Of a DNA stretch of 64,000 bases, positions 12,239 to 23,920 are shown in pieces. Each line of letters starts with the position of its first letter. The first letter of the stretch is position 1. Origin of the DNA: Mercurialis annua (lineage: Eukaryota; Streptophyta; Magnoliopsida; Malpighiales; Euphorbiaceae); contig NC_065577.1 in NCBI RefSeq assembly GCF_937616625.2, positions 26,735,501 through 26,799,500 of the forward strand, in the 5' to 3' direction. The position numbers and the translations under genes were made by a program. The notes beneath the pieces are model-generated. The model did not search any database, was not told the origin of the DNA, and worked only from the letters and a program-made list of their open reading frames with translations.

Positions 12239-13099
12239 CTTGGAGATTAAGCTCCGTGACTTCCCGTCCAGCTTGATTTGTCCAAAACCGCTATTCTAGC
12301 GTCCAAAATCACATATACGCATTCCAAACTTAATTCGGTTGTTTAAAACGATTAATCGTATTGGTAACCATTTATAAACGAATATATATTGAAATATATT
12401 AAAATAAACGTTTAATACAGATATAATACCTCGATTACTTTAGTAATCGTTGAAGAAACAGAGTTAGAAAAGAGAAACGATCGAAACGGACAAAAACCCT
12501 AGATTCGTCGCGCTGCTATTTTCTTTCCCAAGAGAAAGAATGAAGGCTTTGAGCCTTAATTTGAATTCATATGGTTTATATATATATGATTGGCAAACAT
12601 ACTTTTTAGTACTAGCTCAATCATGCATTTTAAACAAACTTCTTAACTAGTCGTCCGTATCTCAAACCAAAACGACTTCCAAATTTCTTGAAAATTTATC
12701 AAAAAATCTAATAAAATGTAAATTCTCATCCGACTTATATTTTATTTTTTAATAAATTATTTTCTATTTATTAGGTCCGTATTGATTGCGCTTGATAAAA
12801 TTTCTACCTCCAACTTTTATCAAATTTTCACGAATACCTTTTCAAAATATTTCCCGAATATTGGCACCAAAAATAGCCGCACGGGACTTATGAATTATTC
12901 TGCACCCAATTCATAAGTTTACATTATCCCCGTTAACTATATATTTAACCACATTAAAATTTGCAATCTTATAGCCACAATATAAATTTAGGGACACTTC
13001 TAAATTAAATTTATCTTTAAATTTAATTTACCTACTCCAGTGTAATAAAATATTGGACACGTGGAAATATTTTATCCCTTAAATTTTCGGGTTATTACT

Positions 13100-16000
13100 T
13101 CTCTCCCCTTTATAGAAATTCATCCTCGAATTTACATACACTTATTTTTTTTCCACTTTATACTCCAAACATCACTTATACTTAATTTCACTGCATGTTT
13201 CGAAAAAACATAGCATCATCTTGACTAACATCATCCATCATATATTCTTTCTCACTGCTTTCCTATTACCTCTTTTTCCGTAGCACTTTTCTCAACGAGC
13301 AGTACTAACTGTGAATTTAATCCCAGTTTATTCCTTAAACCTTCCAGATTAATAGTTGACATTGGTCGTACATTTGGTTTTACACTCCATACTTACGACT
13401 TATAGTCTATTTATAACTTCTCCATGCCCTTGCTCCCTTTCAGGACAATACTATTTAAGTACTTGACTTTCACTGTTGCTCTTATCATCTGTGTGAACTT
13501 CTGTTCTACAAACAAATTGTCCATTCTATATACTTTCCACGATCCTATAACTATTATAGAATACCCTTTTATAATCCTTAGCTTAGCGTCCTGCAGCGCA
13601 TTCCAAGGATTAATCTTCAGCTTCTCTCTTGTTAAGCGATCTAGGTATGTAGGTATAAGTTAGCATAATTTAATCTACTATATGGTTATCCTAAAAATAG
13701 ATTATCTCTGCTAGTTTCTGATAACTCCATCTTTAGCATATCGTATGGTCATACATTCCATATATTCTTTATACCACCTTTGTTATACATATCAATTGTC
13801 AGTTTGTTTGTTGGTTTTCACTTCTATTTTATTATGCGACATAGATTATAACCCATCTATCTCATCGCAAAACACCATCCAACTTGTTTCGTAGTTATCG
13901 TAAAATTGTATCTTTATTATCTAGTTCTAGTAGTTTTAAGGTTTAATAATGATTTTCATTATTTTCTTTTTTATTTGAACTTATTTTATTTTTCTTTCTT
14001 TGTTCCTTTCAAACTTGGTTGTTCATTTACAGCTCGTCTTTTTATTAAGATGGCTTTTAATATATTTTACGACTACTATTTCATAAACTGACTACTCATC
14101 TTACACTTTCCTTACAATTCTATTACTTGTATAGAATGTCCTTTATCTTCTTATCAATCTATAATAACTACTTGTTACAGATTGGATAAATAAGCTCTTC
14201 TATCACCACAATGGGGTTGTACAGGTGTGGGTGTGGTTATAATCTAACTATCTCACCGTAGAACACCTTCCAACTTCCTTTACAATCACTGCAAAACTAT
14301 ACTTCCGTTACTAGTTTTCGATATTTCCAAGATTAATTAAACTTCTTAACCTCCTTGTTCATAGCTAACAGTTATCATAACTGTACAATAGCTGTTACTA
14401 TCGTATTTAATTAACTGATTATCAACTTTAGCTCCGTTTTCAAAAAACTTCACATCAAAAACAAAATACTTATTACATATTTTCCACTTTTAGTCGACCA
14501 TGCATTATACATTTCTGGCCCGACACTCCAAATATATTTACACTACATGTATATTCCGTTACCAGTCAGCCTAGACTTCACAGTCATAAGACTCGGTTCT
14601 CAGAATTTTTGTCTTTTGAAATTACTGTCTCATCACAGTTTTCAAATTTAGTTTTATACATATATGGAGCTTATGTTGATAATTCCAAGTTAATTAAAAT
14701 TTACACTTCTTATCATGATCACTTGCATTTTTGGCTTACTGCCAAAAATTCATGCAAGTTTCACAACAATATCTCCATCATTGAGCATCATCTACGTATT
14801 CGTTCGACGTTCGCAACGGTTAATACTTAAATAACTGTCCTGGGATTATCATATCCTAATATCAAACCGATCTAACGGTTCGATCACAAGTTATTAGGGT
14901 TTTTCTACACCCTGTTAGTTTCCAAACAATATCTGAAACTTACTCCTTCAATTCACTATCTTCACCTCCTTTATACTTTGATGACATCTTTATCTAATGT
15001 TTATCCAAGGTCTGATATATTTTTACGTATATTGTTTATTCATTAAATAGTTTGATAATCATTTATTATTGAATACTTTATTTGACATGACTTCACAAAG
15101 TCTGTCAGTCATTAATATATTCAATGACCATCTTCATTTGAATCAGAACTAGTAGTATACCTACTTGGTTCTGAACGCTCTTATGTTCCTTATCATCATC
15201 TTTCTTTTAGTTGTTTCATTGTTGATTAATGATTGAGTGCTGAGATTTTTCTCTTCTAAGACTTATGAATTTTATTAACTAATTACTTGTATGGATTCAA
15301 TAGATGTGTCCATTACTGAAATCTGCGCTGTCTGTAAGACTGATTTCCAATCCTTTTTGATTAAACACATACGTGTGACTTTTTTCACAATTAGTTACTT
15401 GAAGTCAAACTAACCGAGTTGTTTTTAGATAAACCCTACTCTCTCATCTTAATCGCGATGATCTTCTATTGTCTACTCTTGAACTTTTATTTACTATAAA
15501 AGTCCATCACTAGACTTACATATCAGTCCATCTCTGAGTACGAATGTAGATTCTTACCTTCAACTTTTCTCGAACTTTTACTAATTTCTGATGTTTCGGT
15601 ATGAAACATTAGAACTTGGATCTTTATTGTTTGTTATAAACAATAAAAATCACAACTTAAACACTCTGTTAAATCTTATCCTACCTTGACATTATTACAA
15701 AGTATTAGTTCAAGTACGCTTATAATTTAAAACAAATACAGTTTGTTCTATAAAACAAATTGTTTCTCAACAATTTATTTCACAACAAATGGTTTCACAA
15801 AACAATCGTTTCAAACATATGTGCGTATATACACATGTATACCTACATATATAAATATATGTGTACCAGCTGGCTCTTTTTTAAAAAATTTATCTCTTCA
15901 AAACTGAGAATCATAACAATTCACATTCCAAATCTTTTGTACAATTGTGGCTCAGGGTGATGACATCTCTCATCCCCAACGAGTTGCTACACTAATATAC

Positions 16001-16479
16001 ATGATGCATGTCCTAACAAAATCATTTCGGTATAAGTATAAAAAAATTCAGGTATGTCTTTTCTATATAGTGATTGTTGCAATATGCATTCATGATGCAT
16101 CTGAGCATAACAATACTCTTTTTAAACAAAACTGTAATACTTACTTTGTAAGCTTCTTTTAAATTATTTATGTAACATTTCAAGTTTCTTAATCCAAATC
16201 TTTATTCTCACGTTAGGTTTATTAGCTCTTCACATAATCTAACTAATTATCAATAGTTATTGATTTATGTTCATGGATGTAATCATTTAACATCCCAGTT
16301 ATATTCTTTTACCTATCATTTACCTTTTTATATTATTTTTATTTGTATGTGTGTTTCTTGTTTAAGGATATATTTCATATCTATAGTTTATGTTTTTCAA
16401 TTTTAACGCGAATACTGAAAACACATAAACTTACTAACTTAAACATTGGACACATAACTAAATAATACTTGACGATTAT
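13100..16479 (-). mobile_element. Interior of element A, non-coding part
   Basis: Begins with the polypurine tract (plus strand TCTCTCCCC) and runs to the gag relic. Homologous to the interior of element 1, most clearly at 14406-14905. Open frames here are short and unsupported. A GTACAATTGTGGCTCAGGGTGATGACATC motif near 15937-15965 matches one arm of the inverted repeat at 7408. Confidence 0.7.
14406..14905 (-). repeat. Conserved non-coding block in A, partner of 6371-6870
   Basis: Same order of motifs as in element 1, ending with GATC.AACGGTTCGAT and TTATTAGGGTTTTTCTACACCCTG (cf. TTATCAGGGTTTTACTACACCCTG at 6846). About 80-85% alike by eye, with several small indels. Confidence 0.75.
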
Positions 16480-16798
16480 TGTCGAGGCTGTAGTTCCTCT
16501 CTAATCATCGGACCTTTACCACGTCCTCCACGAAACTTCACCTTTCCTTTATCCTTTCCTCCACGCGGCATAGAGTAAGGATTATACTATCTGGATGAAC
16601 CTGAACTCCCTACTCTAGGAAAAATAACAGTAGGCTCCTCTGGTTTTGCGTAGTAGTACGACTATAGATATATATTGTTCCTTCTCAGTCTGTGCTCTAT
16701 CTTCTTAGCACGTCAAGTCAAGTATGCTACATAATAAGATTTCACTGCCATCAGTTCCTCGAACTCTGGCCCTAAACCTTTAACATACTTATTAGCAA
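16480..16798 (-). pseudogene. gag: gag relic of element A (capsid end and basic tail)
   Basis: Read leftwards from 16797, one frame gives a gag-like stretch: a GLGPEFEELMAVKS segment, an AKKIEHRLRR segment, then a basic glycine-rich tail with RGGKDKGK and RGGRGKGP. It is broken by at least three in-frame stops (after AYLT, after NNIYL and after GSSGSSR). The pattern suits the C-terminal capsid helices and the basic linker before the zinc knuckle of plant Ty3/gypsy Gag, the structural protein of the virus-like particle. No pol follows; the next sequence in element direction is non-coding. LTR G truncates its 5' side. Assignment to gag is inference from pattern. Confidence 0.6.
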
Positions 16799-17339
16799 TG
16801 TAATACCCCGTAAATTTAAAAGACTATATTATTTCACGTAAGGAATTACTTATAGGACCGGGAGAACATAAATTAAATTTTAGGCTAAATTTAATTTATG
16901 GTATCTCCGGAAATATAAATAGCTATAGAAGTTAAAATATAAAATTTGGATATTTATATTTTAACTAACGTGATTTAAGAAATGTTTATAAATTAAAATA
17001 TAACAATTTATAAGTCCCATGTGAATATTTTTGGAGTCAATATTCACGGAATATTTTTAAGGAGTAACTCCTAATATTTTATAGAATTTGGAGATAGAAA
17101 TTTTATTAAGTGAGTATAATTTAACCCTAATAAATCTTAAATGATTTATTAAAAATAAAATATAGGTCTCGTGAGAATAAAAATTATGTTTTTATTCTAA
17201 TTACGAATTATGGAATTCACGGTTAAAATTTCATAAAATTCGGAGTTCGTTGTCCGTTTTAGTTACGGACGAGTATTTAAAAATTTGGGTTCAAATAACG
17301 CGTGAATACCTAGGGGCTAGTTTGGATATTAACCAAGCT

Positions 17340-17348
17340 ATATATATG
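17340..17348 (+). promoter_or_regulatory. TATA box of LTR G with adjoining palindrome
   Basis: TATATATAT is directly followed by ATGTTCATT-TC-AAATGAACAT, an inverted repeat with 8-9 bp arms ending near 17368, close to the expected start of transcription. Confidence 0.55.
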
Positions 17349-17712
17349 TTCATTTCAAATGAACATATCATTTGCATCAGAAGCTTAAAAAGTTAGGTTG
17401 TAAGTTTCAGAGAACGACGACGACGACACGTGACAGTAGGTTTGCCGATTTCAATTCGATTTCTCGTGTCTAACTTAAATTTCTTTGGTAGTCCGTTGTT
17501 AATCGAAGTTATAACCATTATTTTGAAATTGATTGTATAGAAAATGGATTATATTCGAATAAATAACGGTAACTGTATCGAATCGAACGTATAGGTAATG
17601 ATTTTATGTTCTGGTAGCGGAAATGGATAGATTGGTGTTTGATTAGGTGTTTGGCATCGAAAAAGTGGCGATAAGCACGTCGGAAAGCCCGAGAAATGCG
17701 AATTCCCAGGGC

Positions 17713-17841
17713 TGTGCACGGTCGGTGCACGAACATGCTCCAGCCTTGGTGCACAAACGTACACCAACAATGGTGGACGACCGTGCACCAAAGTGCACGA
17801 CCGTGCACCATGCAGCACGACCGTGCACGGGGTTGCACGAT
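17713..17841. repeat. Hairpin array in LTR G (GTGCAC units)
   Basis: About five inverted or self-complementary units built from GTGCAC: GTGCACG-GTC-GGTGCAC, GTGCACG-AC-CGTGCAC and further partial copies. It lies 370-500 bp downstream of the TATA box. The symmetry creates overlapping open frames on both strands, which are not genes. Confidence 0.85.
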
Positions 17842-18124
17842 CTTGCTGTCATGACTGGAAGGGGGGAACGTTTTGGGGCATTTTTCCCTAACTTTCGATG
17901 CACCTAACCGTTGAACCGTAGATGATTCAAATGGACTTTAAACCTTAAACCTAGACGTTTAATGGACTAAAAGAATTTGGACAATTAAGGGAATTCAATT
18001 AATTAAAACATAAAGACATTTTAATTAAGTCCTCTATTAATTAAAGTGATTAATAGTTAAAGGACTAAGAATCGATATCGATGATGAGAATAGAATCAAT
18101 ATCGAGGATTAGAATCGATATTGT

Positions 18125-18801
18125 TGAAGCCTTGAGAGCAACATTCTTCTCCTTTGCCATTTCCACTTGAATGCTCTTGATGTAAGACATTCATGGAGAA
18201 GAAGCTTCCAATCAACTCATCCGTCCTCAAGATGGACAAATCATGAGTTTCAATGATGGCGGTCACCTTCGGTTTCCATAGAAGATTAGGAAGGGATCTT
18301 AGGATTTTACCATTGATTTCATTGAGCTTGAAGAATTCCCAAGTTGCTCAAGACTATGAAAAATCCTAAGAATCCTTGAGGTCATAGAAGAAACGTCTTC
18401 ATTAAGCAAGCCTTTGAAGCCTTCATACTCTCCAAAAAGCACTCAAGTTTCTTACCCTTTACTTGATGTGTACCTTCATAGTAGCTCTCTAGAGTCTCCC
18501 ACATTTGCTTAGCACAATTCAAGTGTTGAATTCTACCTTGTTCTTCTCTAGAGATTGAGGAGATGAGTAGTAGTGATGGCTTTTCAATTCATGCCATTTT
18601 CCTTTTCTTGCTCTTTAGACCATTCTACTCTCTTCAAAAGCACTCCATTCTTGTCACATGGAGGTGTCCATCCCTTAGGAAAACACTCCATAGATCAACC
18701 CCTTGCATATCAAGATAATTTTCCATCATATATTTCCTAATTTTGTAATTTGAACCATCAAGAAAATGTTTGAGAGTGATGAAAAAAATTCTGGTTGCCA
18801 T
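18125..18801 (-). pseudogene. gag: Decayed Ty1/copia gag
   Basis: Starts at an ATG 46 bases after the primer site. N-terminal segment reads as copia Gag (HFLDGSNYKIRKYMMENYL), then QMWETLESYYEGTHQVKGKK, and finally PKVTAIIETHDLSIL with TDELIGSF. The middle and last segments are characteristic of the plant copia Gag family (Retrotran_gag_2/UBN2). At least three frameshifts and several stops separate the segments. Gag would form the particle shell; here it is inactive. The frame ends at the truncation against LTR G before any zinc knuckle or protease. Confidence 0.8.
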
Positions 18802-18847
18802 TTTTAATCGAAAACTCTAGCAATTAAGCGAAAAGAAGAGGAGCTTG

Positions 18848-18859
18848 CTATGATACACA
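18848..18859 (-). other. Primer binding site of the copia fragment
   Basis: Minus strand TGTGTATCATAGC, a mutated match to the tRNA-Met complement TGGTATCAGAGC, directly after the LTR end. Confidence 0.6.
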
Positions 18860-18860
18860 T

Positions 18861-19846
18861 TGAAAGACCCTATTGGGTATGGAAAACCGGTTTTTGAGTT
18901 ATGAATCGGAAGATTAAAATTCATTAAAGTGGAAAAAAGAATTTGAAAAGAGGTTTAGAGTTTAGAGGATTGACAAAAGAGATTTAGAGTGGTTCGGATT
19001 ACAAATCGATCCTACTCCACTAGTCAATCAAAGATTGAGATTTAGAATCCACCAAAACGAATTCACAAAGATTTTTCTAAGCTAACTCTAAACTTAGTGC
19101 TTTATAGCTAAACACCAACTATGAGATTTTTCAAAGCTAATCTCTAACTTACAAGGGTTGAGTTTTCTCAAAGCTAAACTGTAACTCACAGTTGATTTTC
19201 TAAGGCTAATCAAGAACCTACAATGTTTAGGAGTTTACAAGCTTACTCCAAAACTACAACAAAACAAATGTAATTTAAGTTGAGTGTTTGTTGTTTCAAG
19301 GTGTGGAAATCATTAACCTTGAATCATTGCAAATGGGTTCATATTTATACCCAAAGAAATCCACAACAAAAGCCAAAACAAACAAAATAACTTTTGCAGA
19401 AATCCCCAACAATAGGGATTTCGCCCCCGCAATGCTTGCAGATTAGCCGATCTTCAATGGCTCTTGACACATGGCAACTTCTGACTTGGACAACGCAAAT
19501 CTATCCGTTGGGCAACCAACAGTCATGTTTGTCACGCCCGTGATCTCTTTGTTGCGCCCGTGATACCTCCAACAGTCATCTAGGTTTCATTAGATATAAA
19601 TGTCGTGCCCATTATATGATGTGTCGTGCCCGCGACACATGAATCTTGCCCGTGATGCAGAAGGTGTAGCGCCCACGATATGCTACTTGGCAGCTTGAGA
19701 TTGAAAAACTCGATTCTCACTAGAAGGCTCTGAATCGACTTTTGATTGCTCCTATGAGGTCCTATACACTAATACACAAGATTAGAACACTCATAGGTTA
19801 TCGTCATAGTCATAAAAAAGGAGTTTTAGAGGACAAGAGTCCAACA
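18861..19846 (-). repeat. LTR of the copia fragment
   Basis: Ends TGAAAGACCC...CCAACA on the plus strand, so TGTTGG...TTTCA in element direction. TATA box at 19341-19350 (GTATAAATAT on the minus strand). Confidence 0.85.
19532..19690. repeat. Hairpin array in the copia LTR
   Basis: Includes TCACG-CC-CGTGA (19532-19543), a 22-bp unit ATGTGTCG-6 nt-CGACACAT (19619-19640), and weaker GCGCCCGTGAT and GTAGC...GCTAC units. Unlike the gypsy LTRs, it lies upstream of the TATA box in element direction, so in U3. Confidence 0.75.
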
Positions 19847-21066
19847 ATATAAGTCTAGTAGTGTCCATAGAGTCTACTCTTTAGAGTTAGAATTATTGTT
19901 TCAATTGTGTTTAACAATTGTTTTCTAACTAGATCTGACGAGCAAGCAAGCTACCGGACCAAGAGAGTAGAGGGTGACGAAAAACTGTTTTGTGGATAAC
20001 GGTTTTGTGAGTGCGCATATTTACTTTTGAATATTAATGCCCAAAACATTATTAACTCAAAATGTGATTGAAATTGTATTGCATAGAGTCGATCTGAAAC
20101 CAGTATTGATCCATTGGAACGTTCTATCTATTGGGAAACAATAGGACTGTGTCATCACTGATATTAATAAATGACTGCACTGTATTGATATTAGTTAAGT
20201 CTTTTGGCCAGATGTTTGCAAAGCGGCCTAGACCTAATAGGATATCCTAGGGATCCAGTAATTCAATTTATGGCCCATCAAACCTTACACAAAGTTAAGA
20301 TGACTGTGACGTTGTGAGTTCACAGTTCATCCTGTGTTAAACAAGTGAGCATAAACTGTGGTATGAACCATAGTTAACCAAATGGGTTTCATTTGGATCG
20401 GTTATTTGTCTGCACAAAGTGTGTTTACATGCGATTTCTGATTTTATTAATATGCTTAAGTATCTATGTGAATTCACTATAATTTGACTCCCGCTGATTT
20501 CCCTTTCACAGGTAAATGACATTTTGACATGACAAGACTTCCATTTTTTCTCCGGAAGTTATAAATAGATAAAGGTCACTCTAGAGCTACAGGGTAGATC
20601 TGCTATCGCACAGTAGTTCATTTGTAAATGTTTTAGCTCTGATGTGAAACTACTGTTAGTATCATTTTGGGACAAAAGCATGTTTTATACAAAAAGGGTT
20701 TTTACCAGTTGTTTATAAAGAAACCTGGTTTTGATAAAAGCTTTATGTTTGTTTGGCATGCTTTAACCTGTTACTAGATGTGTTAGCTGGTATGCATCGC
20801 TAGCATTATTTTCGGACAAGGTTGTGTTAGGATACGTGCTGTGTAAACGTACTACCCCGAGTCCAGAAATACAATCGCACGGTTTTGATTACACATTATC
20901 AAAAGGTTTTCAAATACTTGCTGAAAGAGATTGTGACATTTTATGTTTTCAAAAGGCGAAAAGTTTTTACTGTTTTTCCTAGACTTGCTACGGGTTTTCG
21001 AACAACCATTCTCATTCCTTAGCAACGGTCTCGGCACGAGTTTCAGGATTGAAATTGGGTCAGGAA
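19847..21066 (+). mobile_element. LTR 'G', U5 part
   Basis: Resumes LTR G after the copia insert. Shares with the other family LTRs TATTGGGAAACAATAGGACTGTG, the CTTCC...GGAAGT stretch and the terminal AAGGCTTGCTACGGGTTTTCG...CATTCTCATTCC block, and ends at a mutated GGGTCAGGA just before the primer site. Confidence 0.85.
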
Positions 21067-21071
21067 AAACT

Positions 21072-21083
21072 TGGTATCAGAGC
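21072..21083 (+). other. Primer binding site of element G (tRNA-Met)
   Basis: TGGTATCAGAGC, a perfect complement to the plant initiator tRNA-Met end, six bases after the LTR end. Confidence 0.93.
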
Positions 21084-21145
21084 AATGTTGTAGAACTAGA
21101 GTGTCTACAATGGCATTGTCGATACTAGATTGATAGAGTCTAGAG

Positions 21146-21177
21146 AACTACTGCATCAATAGGATTCGAGTCATGTC
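21146..21177 (+). other. Conserved leader block of element G
   Basis: AACTACTGCATCAATAGG, then ATTCGAGTCATGTCC, matching 7771-7803 (minus) and 38129-38160. Confidence 0.75.
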
Positions 21178-21374
21178 CTTGATATGTCAACATTTAATTA
21201 TGAAATATTCATCTTATTCTTTAGGCTGTGAGTCTATATTATGTTTGACACGATTTATATGTTGTGATACGCATGAGCACATGAGGTGTGACCATTGAGA
21301 TGGTTATATGCGTACATGTTGAACTCGTATTTGCCGTATATTGTTTGATTGCAGTGTGGTTTGATTTGGTTAGG

Positions 21375-21843
21375 ATGGATGACCAAAGACAAACTCGCGG
21401 TCGAGCTGCAATGATACGAGATACACCTGAAGAGGCTCGTGATGAGTCGTCTTAGCATTTGGGGCAACCTAAACCGGATAATGAAGCATGTAGAGGACGT
21501 GGGCGCGGCAGACCTAGAGGTAGAGCTAGAGGTCAGGCAGTGGAGAAATAGGAACAAGTTCAGGCTCTTTGAATGCCTCAGCAACCTAATGCACCAGACT
21601 TTGACTTCAATCAGTTCTTTAGCTGGAGTTGCAGCTATACAGGCTAACCAAGTGGAGAATCAGGCTATGCATAGGGAGAAACTATTGCAACAGTAACAAC
21701 GAATTGGTGCAGATGTTGACAGAGATAGTGTTTTGGCATAGATGCGGCTCAAACCAACAGAATTTGACGGTTCTGGTGATGCGCTAGATTTCTTGGAGGA
21801 AGTTGAGCGTAATGCAAGATGTCTGCAGGCTGATGAGAGACAA
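21375..21843 (+). pseudogene. gag: Decayed, truncated gag of element G
   Basis: ATG followed by DDQRQTRGRAAM, then after stops and frame changes an RGRGRPRGRARGQ arginine-glycine stretch, and finally LKPTEFDGSGDALDFLEEVE with ARCLQADERQ. The last piece aligns with the same stretch of the gag in F (FDGTSDALDFLEEVE, HRLQADERQ). That identifies the N-terminal half of a chromovirus-type Gag capsid. It breaks off exactly where the Ogre-like LTR homology begins, with the rest of gag and all pol missing. At least five in-frame stops make it inactive. Confidence 0.8.
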
Positions 21844-23901
21844 CCAATTTGGAAGTTTGACGAACTGAAATTGACCTTAACCAAACCTATAGGACCCGAG
21901 GAACCTTTTTTAACACTTTCAGGCACCAAAACGGGCTTTTAGCAATCTTTTAATTAGCCACCAATTTTAAATCCGAATTTAATTAAAAAGATACAGTTTA
22001 AGGCTAATCTTAACACCTAAAAACTTATCATTTCACACACTTTCACCCTATAATATTCTAGAATGTTCTATAAGATTCTAGGAAATCCTAGGCTTTCCCT
22101 AATCACTATAAATACAGTCTTAAGCCAGCCTTGCTAAAAGTGGCACGCAAACCCTAAAAATAGACCAGAAAATTCGGCCATCACACACACAGACTAAATT
22201 CCAGTCCTGAAAACACCTAATACGCTTTGATTCTCCAAGAACGCAAGCCCCTCGAAGCTGGATTCCGCATCCACTTTGTCAATAAACGAGCTAAGGACTC
22301 AGAACGGTACTTCTGAGGACCCTCATTATTCCTTTGATATTGCCATGAATATTGCATATATGATTGCCATAGTTTCTGTAATTACGCTTAGGTTGCATGT
22401 TTAGATTAGTTTGCTAATTTTGCCATTAAAATAGCCATAATTAATCCATTCGATGCATTTAACAACTACCAAAAAATTGATGAAAAAGCATGTTAATCAC
22501 TGTAATTATCTGTTTTTAATGTTCAAAACCAGAAAACAATGAATTAGACACCTTAGAATGCATGTTTCTAGGTGTATTTTAGCTATTTTTGCCCTAAAGA
22601 AACCCTAGAATAGTTGTTGCCCCGAAATAATTTTTTGCCTCGATGAGCTTTAAACACTCTGAAATTCCTGTTTTTGGATTCCCTATTCGATTATATGTGG
22701 TTTTGACTATATTTGCATGAGAAACGGACTGGAAACGAGTGAGAACGAAGCAAAACAAAATCCCAGAACTATTGTCGATGAACAGGCGCCGCCGCCACAA
22801 AAAACCGGCGCCGGCGCCGCCTTATCCTGCCGGCGCCCACACTATGAACCGGCGCCGTGTTCTTCATTTTCCAGCCTCCCAGATTCGCTTCTTAAATCTT
22901 CCAGACTTCGATCCAGACTACAAAACGTGTTTCCCGGGCCCATCTAGACTCCAAATCAGGCCCAGTTTGAACCCTGATGTAGATAATTTAGTGGAGAATC
23001 ATATATTGTAATGTAACGGGTCAAAACCGATGTAAAACGGACTCAGAAGTCCAAATTTAATATTCTGTATAAACCGGGCCCATGAGCCCGAGGCCCAGCG
23101 AACCAGCAACTTCCAGAGTTGATTCCGGGCCAACCCAAACTCGGAATCGACTCCAAATCAAACCAAAAGAACCGAATCGGCGAGACGCACCACTCTTATG
23201 ATCAGACTGAGAGCCCATTCTGACCAGACCGATGGTCAAAACCCGCGCGAGTGCCAAAAGCATCCAAATCAAATAATAACTGGTTAAAGGGCTAATCACC
23301 TAAAATTGGTCCATTAATGCAAATCCAGCCCATCATTTAGACATCGAAGGACTAATACGAAAATGTAGTAACGGTTGTATAGATTTTTCAAGACTCACCT
23401 AATAAAATCGATCAATCACACTTATACATCCGGTTTTAGGCTTTGTGCATGTAAAATATCCAGACCAGCCAGACTTATGCTATTTGTTAGAAACCTTTAA
23501 GGTTAGATGTATGCTTAGGAGTACCTACTACTTGCCTCAAATGCAAGTCCAGATCGAGTCATATGCGCGTCAAACGTGCTTACTGCTTTCATACATGTTT
23601 ATTTACAACTTTCATATCCTGTGAACTGCATATACAGTTGAGATGAGATACAAAATGAATATGTCCAGAAAATAAAACCGGTAACAGATAAGAAAAGCAC
23701 AAGAGTCTCGGGGAGGTCGACGAACCCTAGTCTTTCGTTCGATGCACGATAGTCTTACCGGAGGCGAGTAAGGCTATCTAGTCGATTAAAAGGCATTTCC
23801 TAGTTGAACTAGGTGGCGACTCCATTTTTCAAACCATGTCCAGATCGAGAAGTCAACCATAAGCCTTGGGCGAGCGGCCCCTGAACCCCGCTCCGCTAAC
23901 A
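21844..23901 (+). repeat. 5' LTR of the Ogre-like element (5'-truncated)
   Basis: Aligns with 32579-34691 from CCAATTTG.AAGTTTGACGAAC onward; ends CCGCTAACA. TATA box TATAAATA at 22107-22114. Relative to the right LTR it lacks about 110 bp around 23253, between short GTGCCA/GGCACT-like repeats. Confidence 0.88.
22785..22858. repeat. GC-rich palindromic cluster in the 5' LTR (GGCGCC units)
   Basis: Repeated GGCGCC/CCGGCGCCGG words, a local GC island in an AT-rich LTR, about 650 bp downstream of the TATA box. The homologous positions in the other two LTR copies (33503-33538, 36046-36103) are also GC-rich but with different words (CCGCCGCCGCCG, GGCGGCGCACC). Confidence 0.7.
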
Positions 23902-23902
23902 G

Positions 23903-23920
23903 TGGCGACTCCACTGAGGA
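23903..23920 (+). other. Primer binding site of the Ogre-like element
   Basis: TGGCGACTCCACTGAGGA, two bases inside the LTR end, of the tRNA-Arg type used by Ogre-like elements. The tRNA assignment is from memory of the family and should be checked. Confidence 0.7.

Larger units (their letters stand above)
11019..13099 (-). mobile_element. Right piece of old LTR 'A'
   Basis: Diverged relative of the element 1 LTR. It shares TCAGAAATATAAATATTTCTGAG, CGGTGATCACACAGTCCTATTG, GTAATCGTTGAAGAAACAGAGT and the terminal GGTTATTAC followed by a purine tract on the minus strand (TCTCTCCCC on the plus strand). The terminus is mutated (TATTACT instead of TATTACA). A TATA-like run lies near 12578-12589. 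Confidence 0.85.
16799..18120 (+). mobile_element. LTR 'G', U3/R part (Ty3/gypsy)
   Basis: Starts TGTAATACCCCGTAAATTT, the same start as the reverse complement of the element 1 LTR, so this copy is in plus orientation. It contains a TATA box at 17340 and a hairpin array at 17713. It is interrupted at about 18120 by a copia fragment and resumes at 19847. Without the insert the LTR is about 2.5 kb. Confidence 0.85.
18121..19846 (-). mobile_element. Ty1/copia fragment inserted in LTR G
   Basis: Minus-strand element: a 986-bp LTR at the right, then a tRNA-Met-like primer site, then a decayed gag. The pol region and second LTR are missing, so the left edge is a deletion breakpoint. The LTR start (TGTTGGACTCTTGTCC in element direction) is typical of plant copia. 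The sequence after its right end (ATATAAGTC) resumes LTR G. Confidence 0.85.

Noticed and set aside
17518..17907. Four overlapping open frames on both strands (86-106 codons)
   Set aside because: They arise from the symmetric GTGCAC hairpin array of LTR G, which removes stops in several frames. No domain, and position inside an LTR.
18121..19846. Complete copia element
   Set aside because: Only one LTR and a gag remnant are present; no second LTR, pol or matching target duplication at the left edge.
22717..23011. Overlapping frames in the Ogre-like LTR (76-90 codons)
   Set aside because: Produced by the GGCGCC cluster; the homologous frames in the sister LTRs are not conserved.
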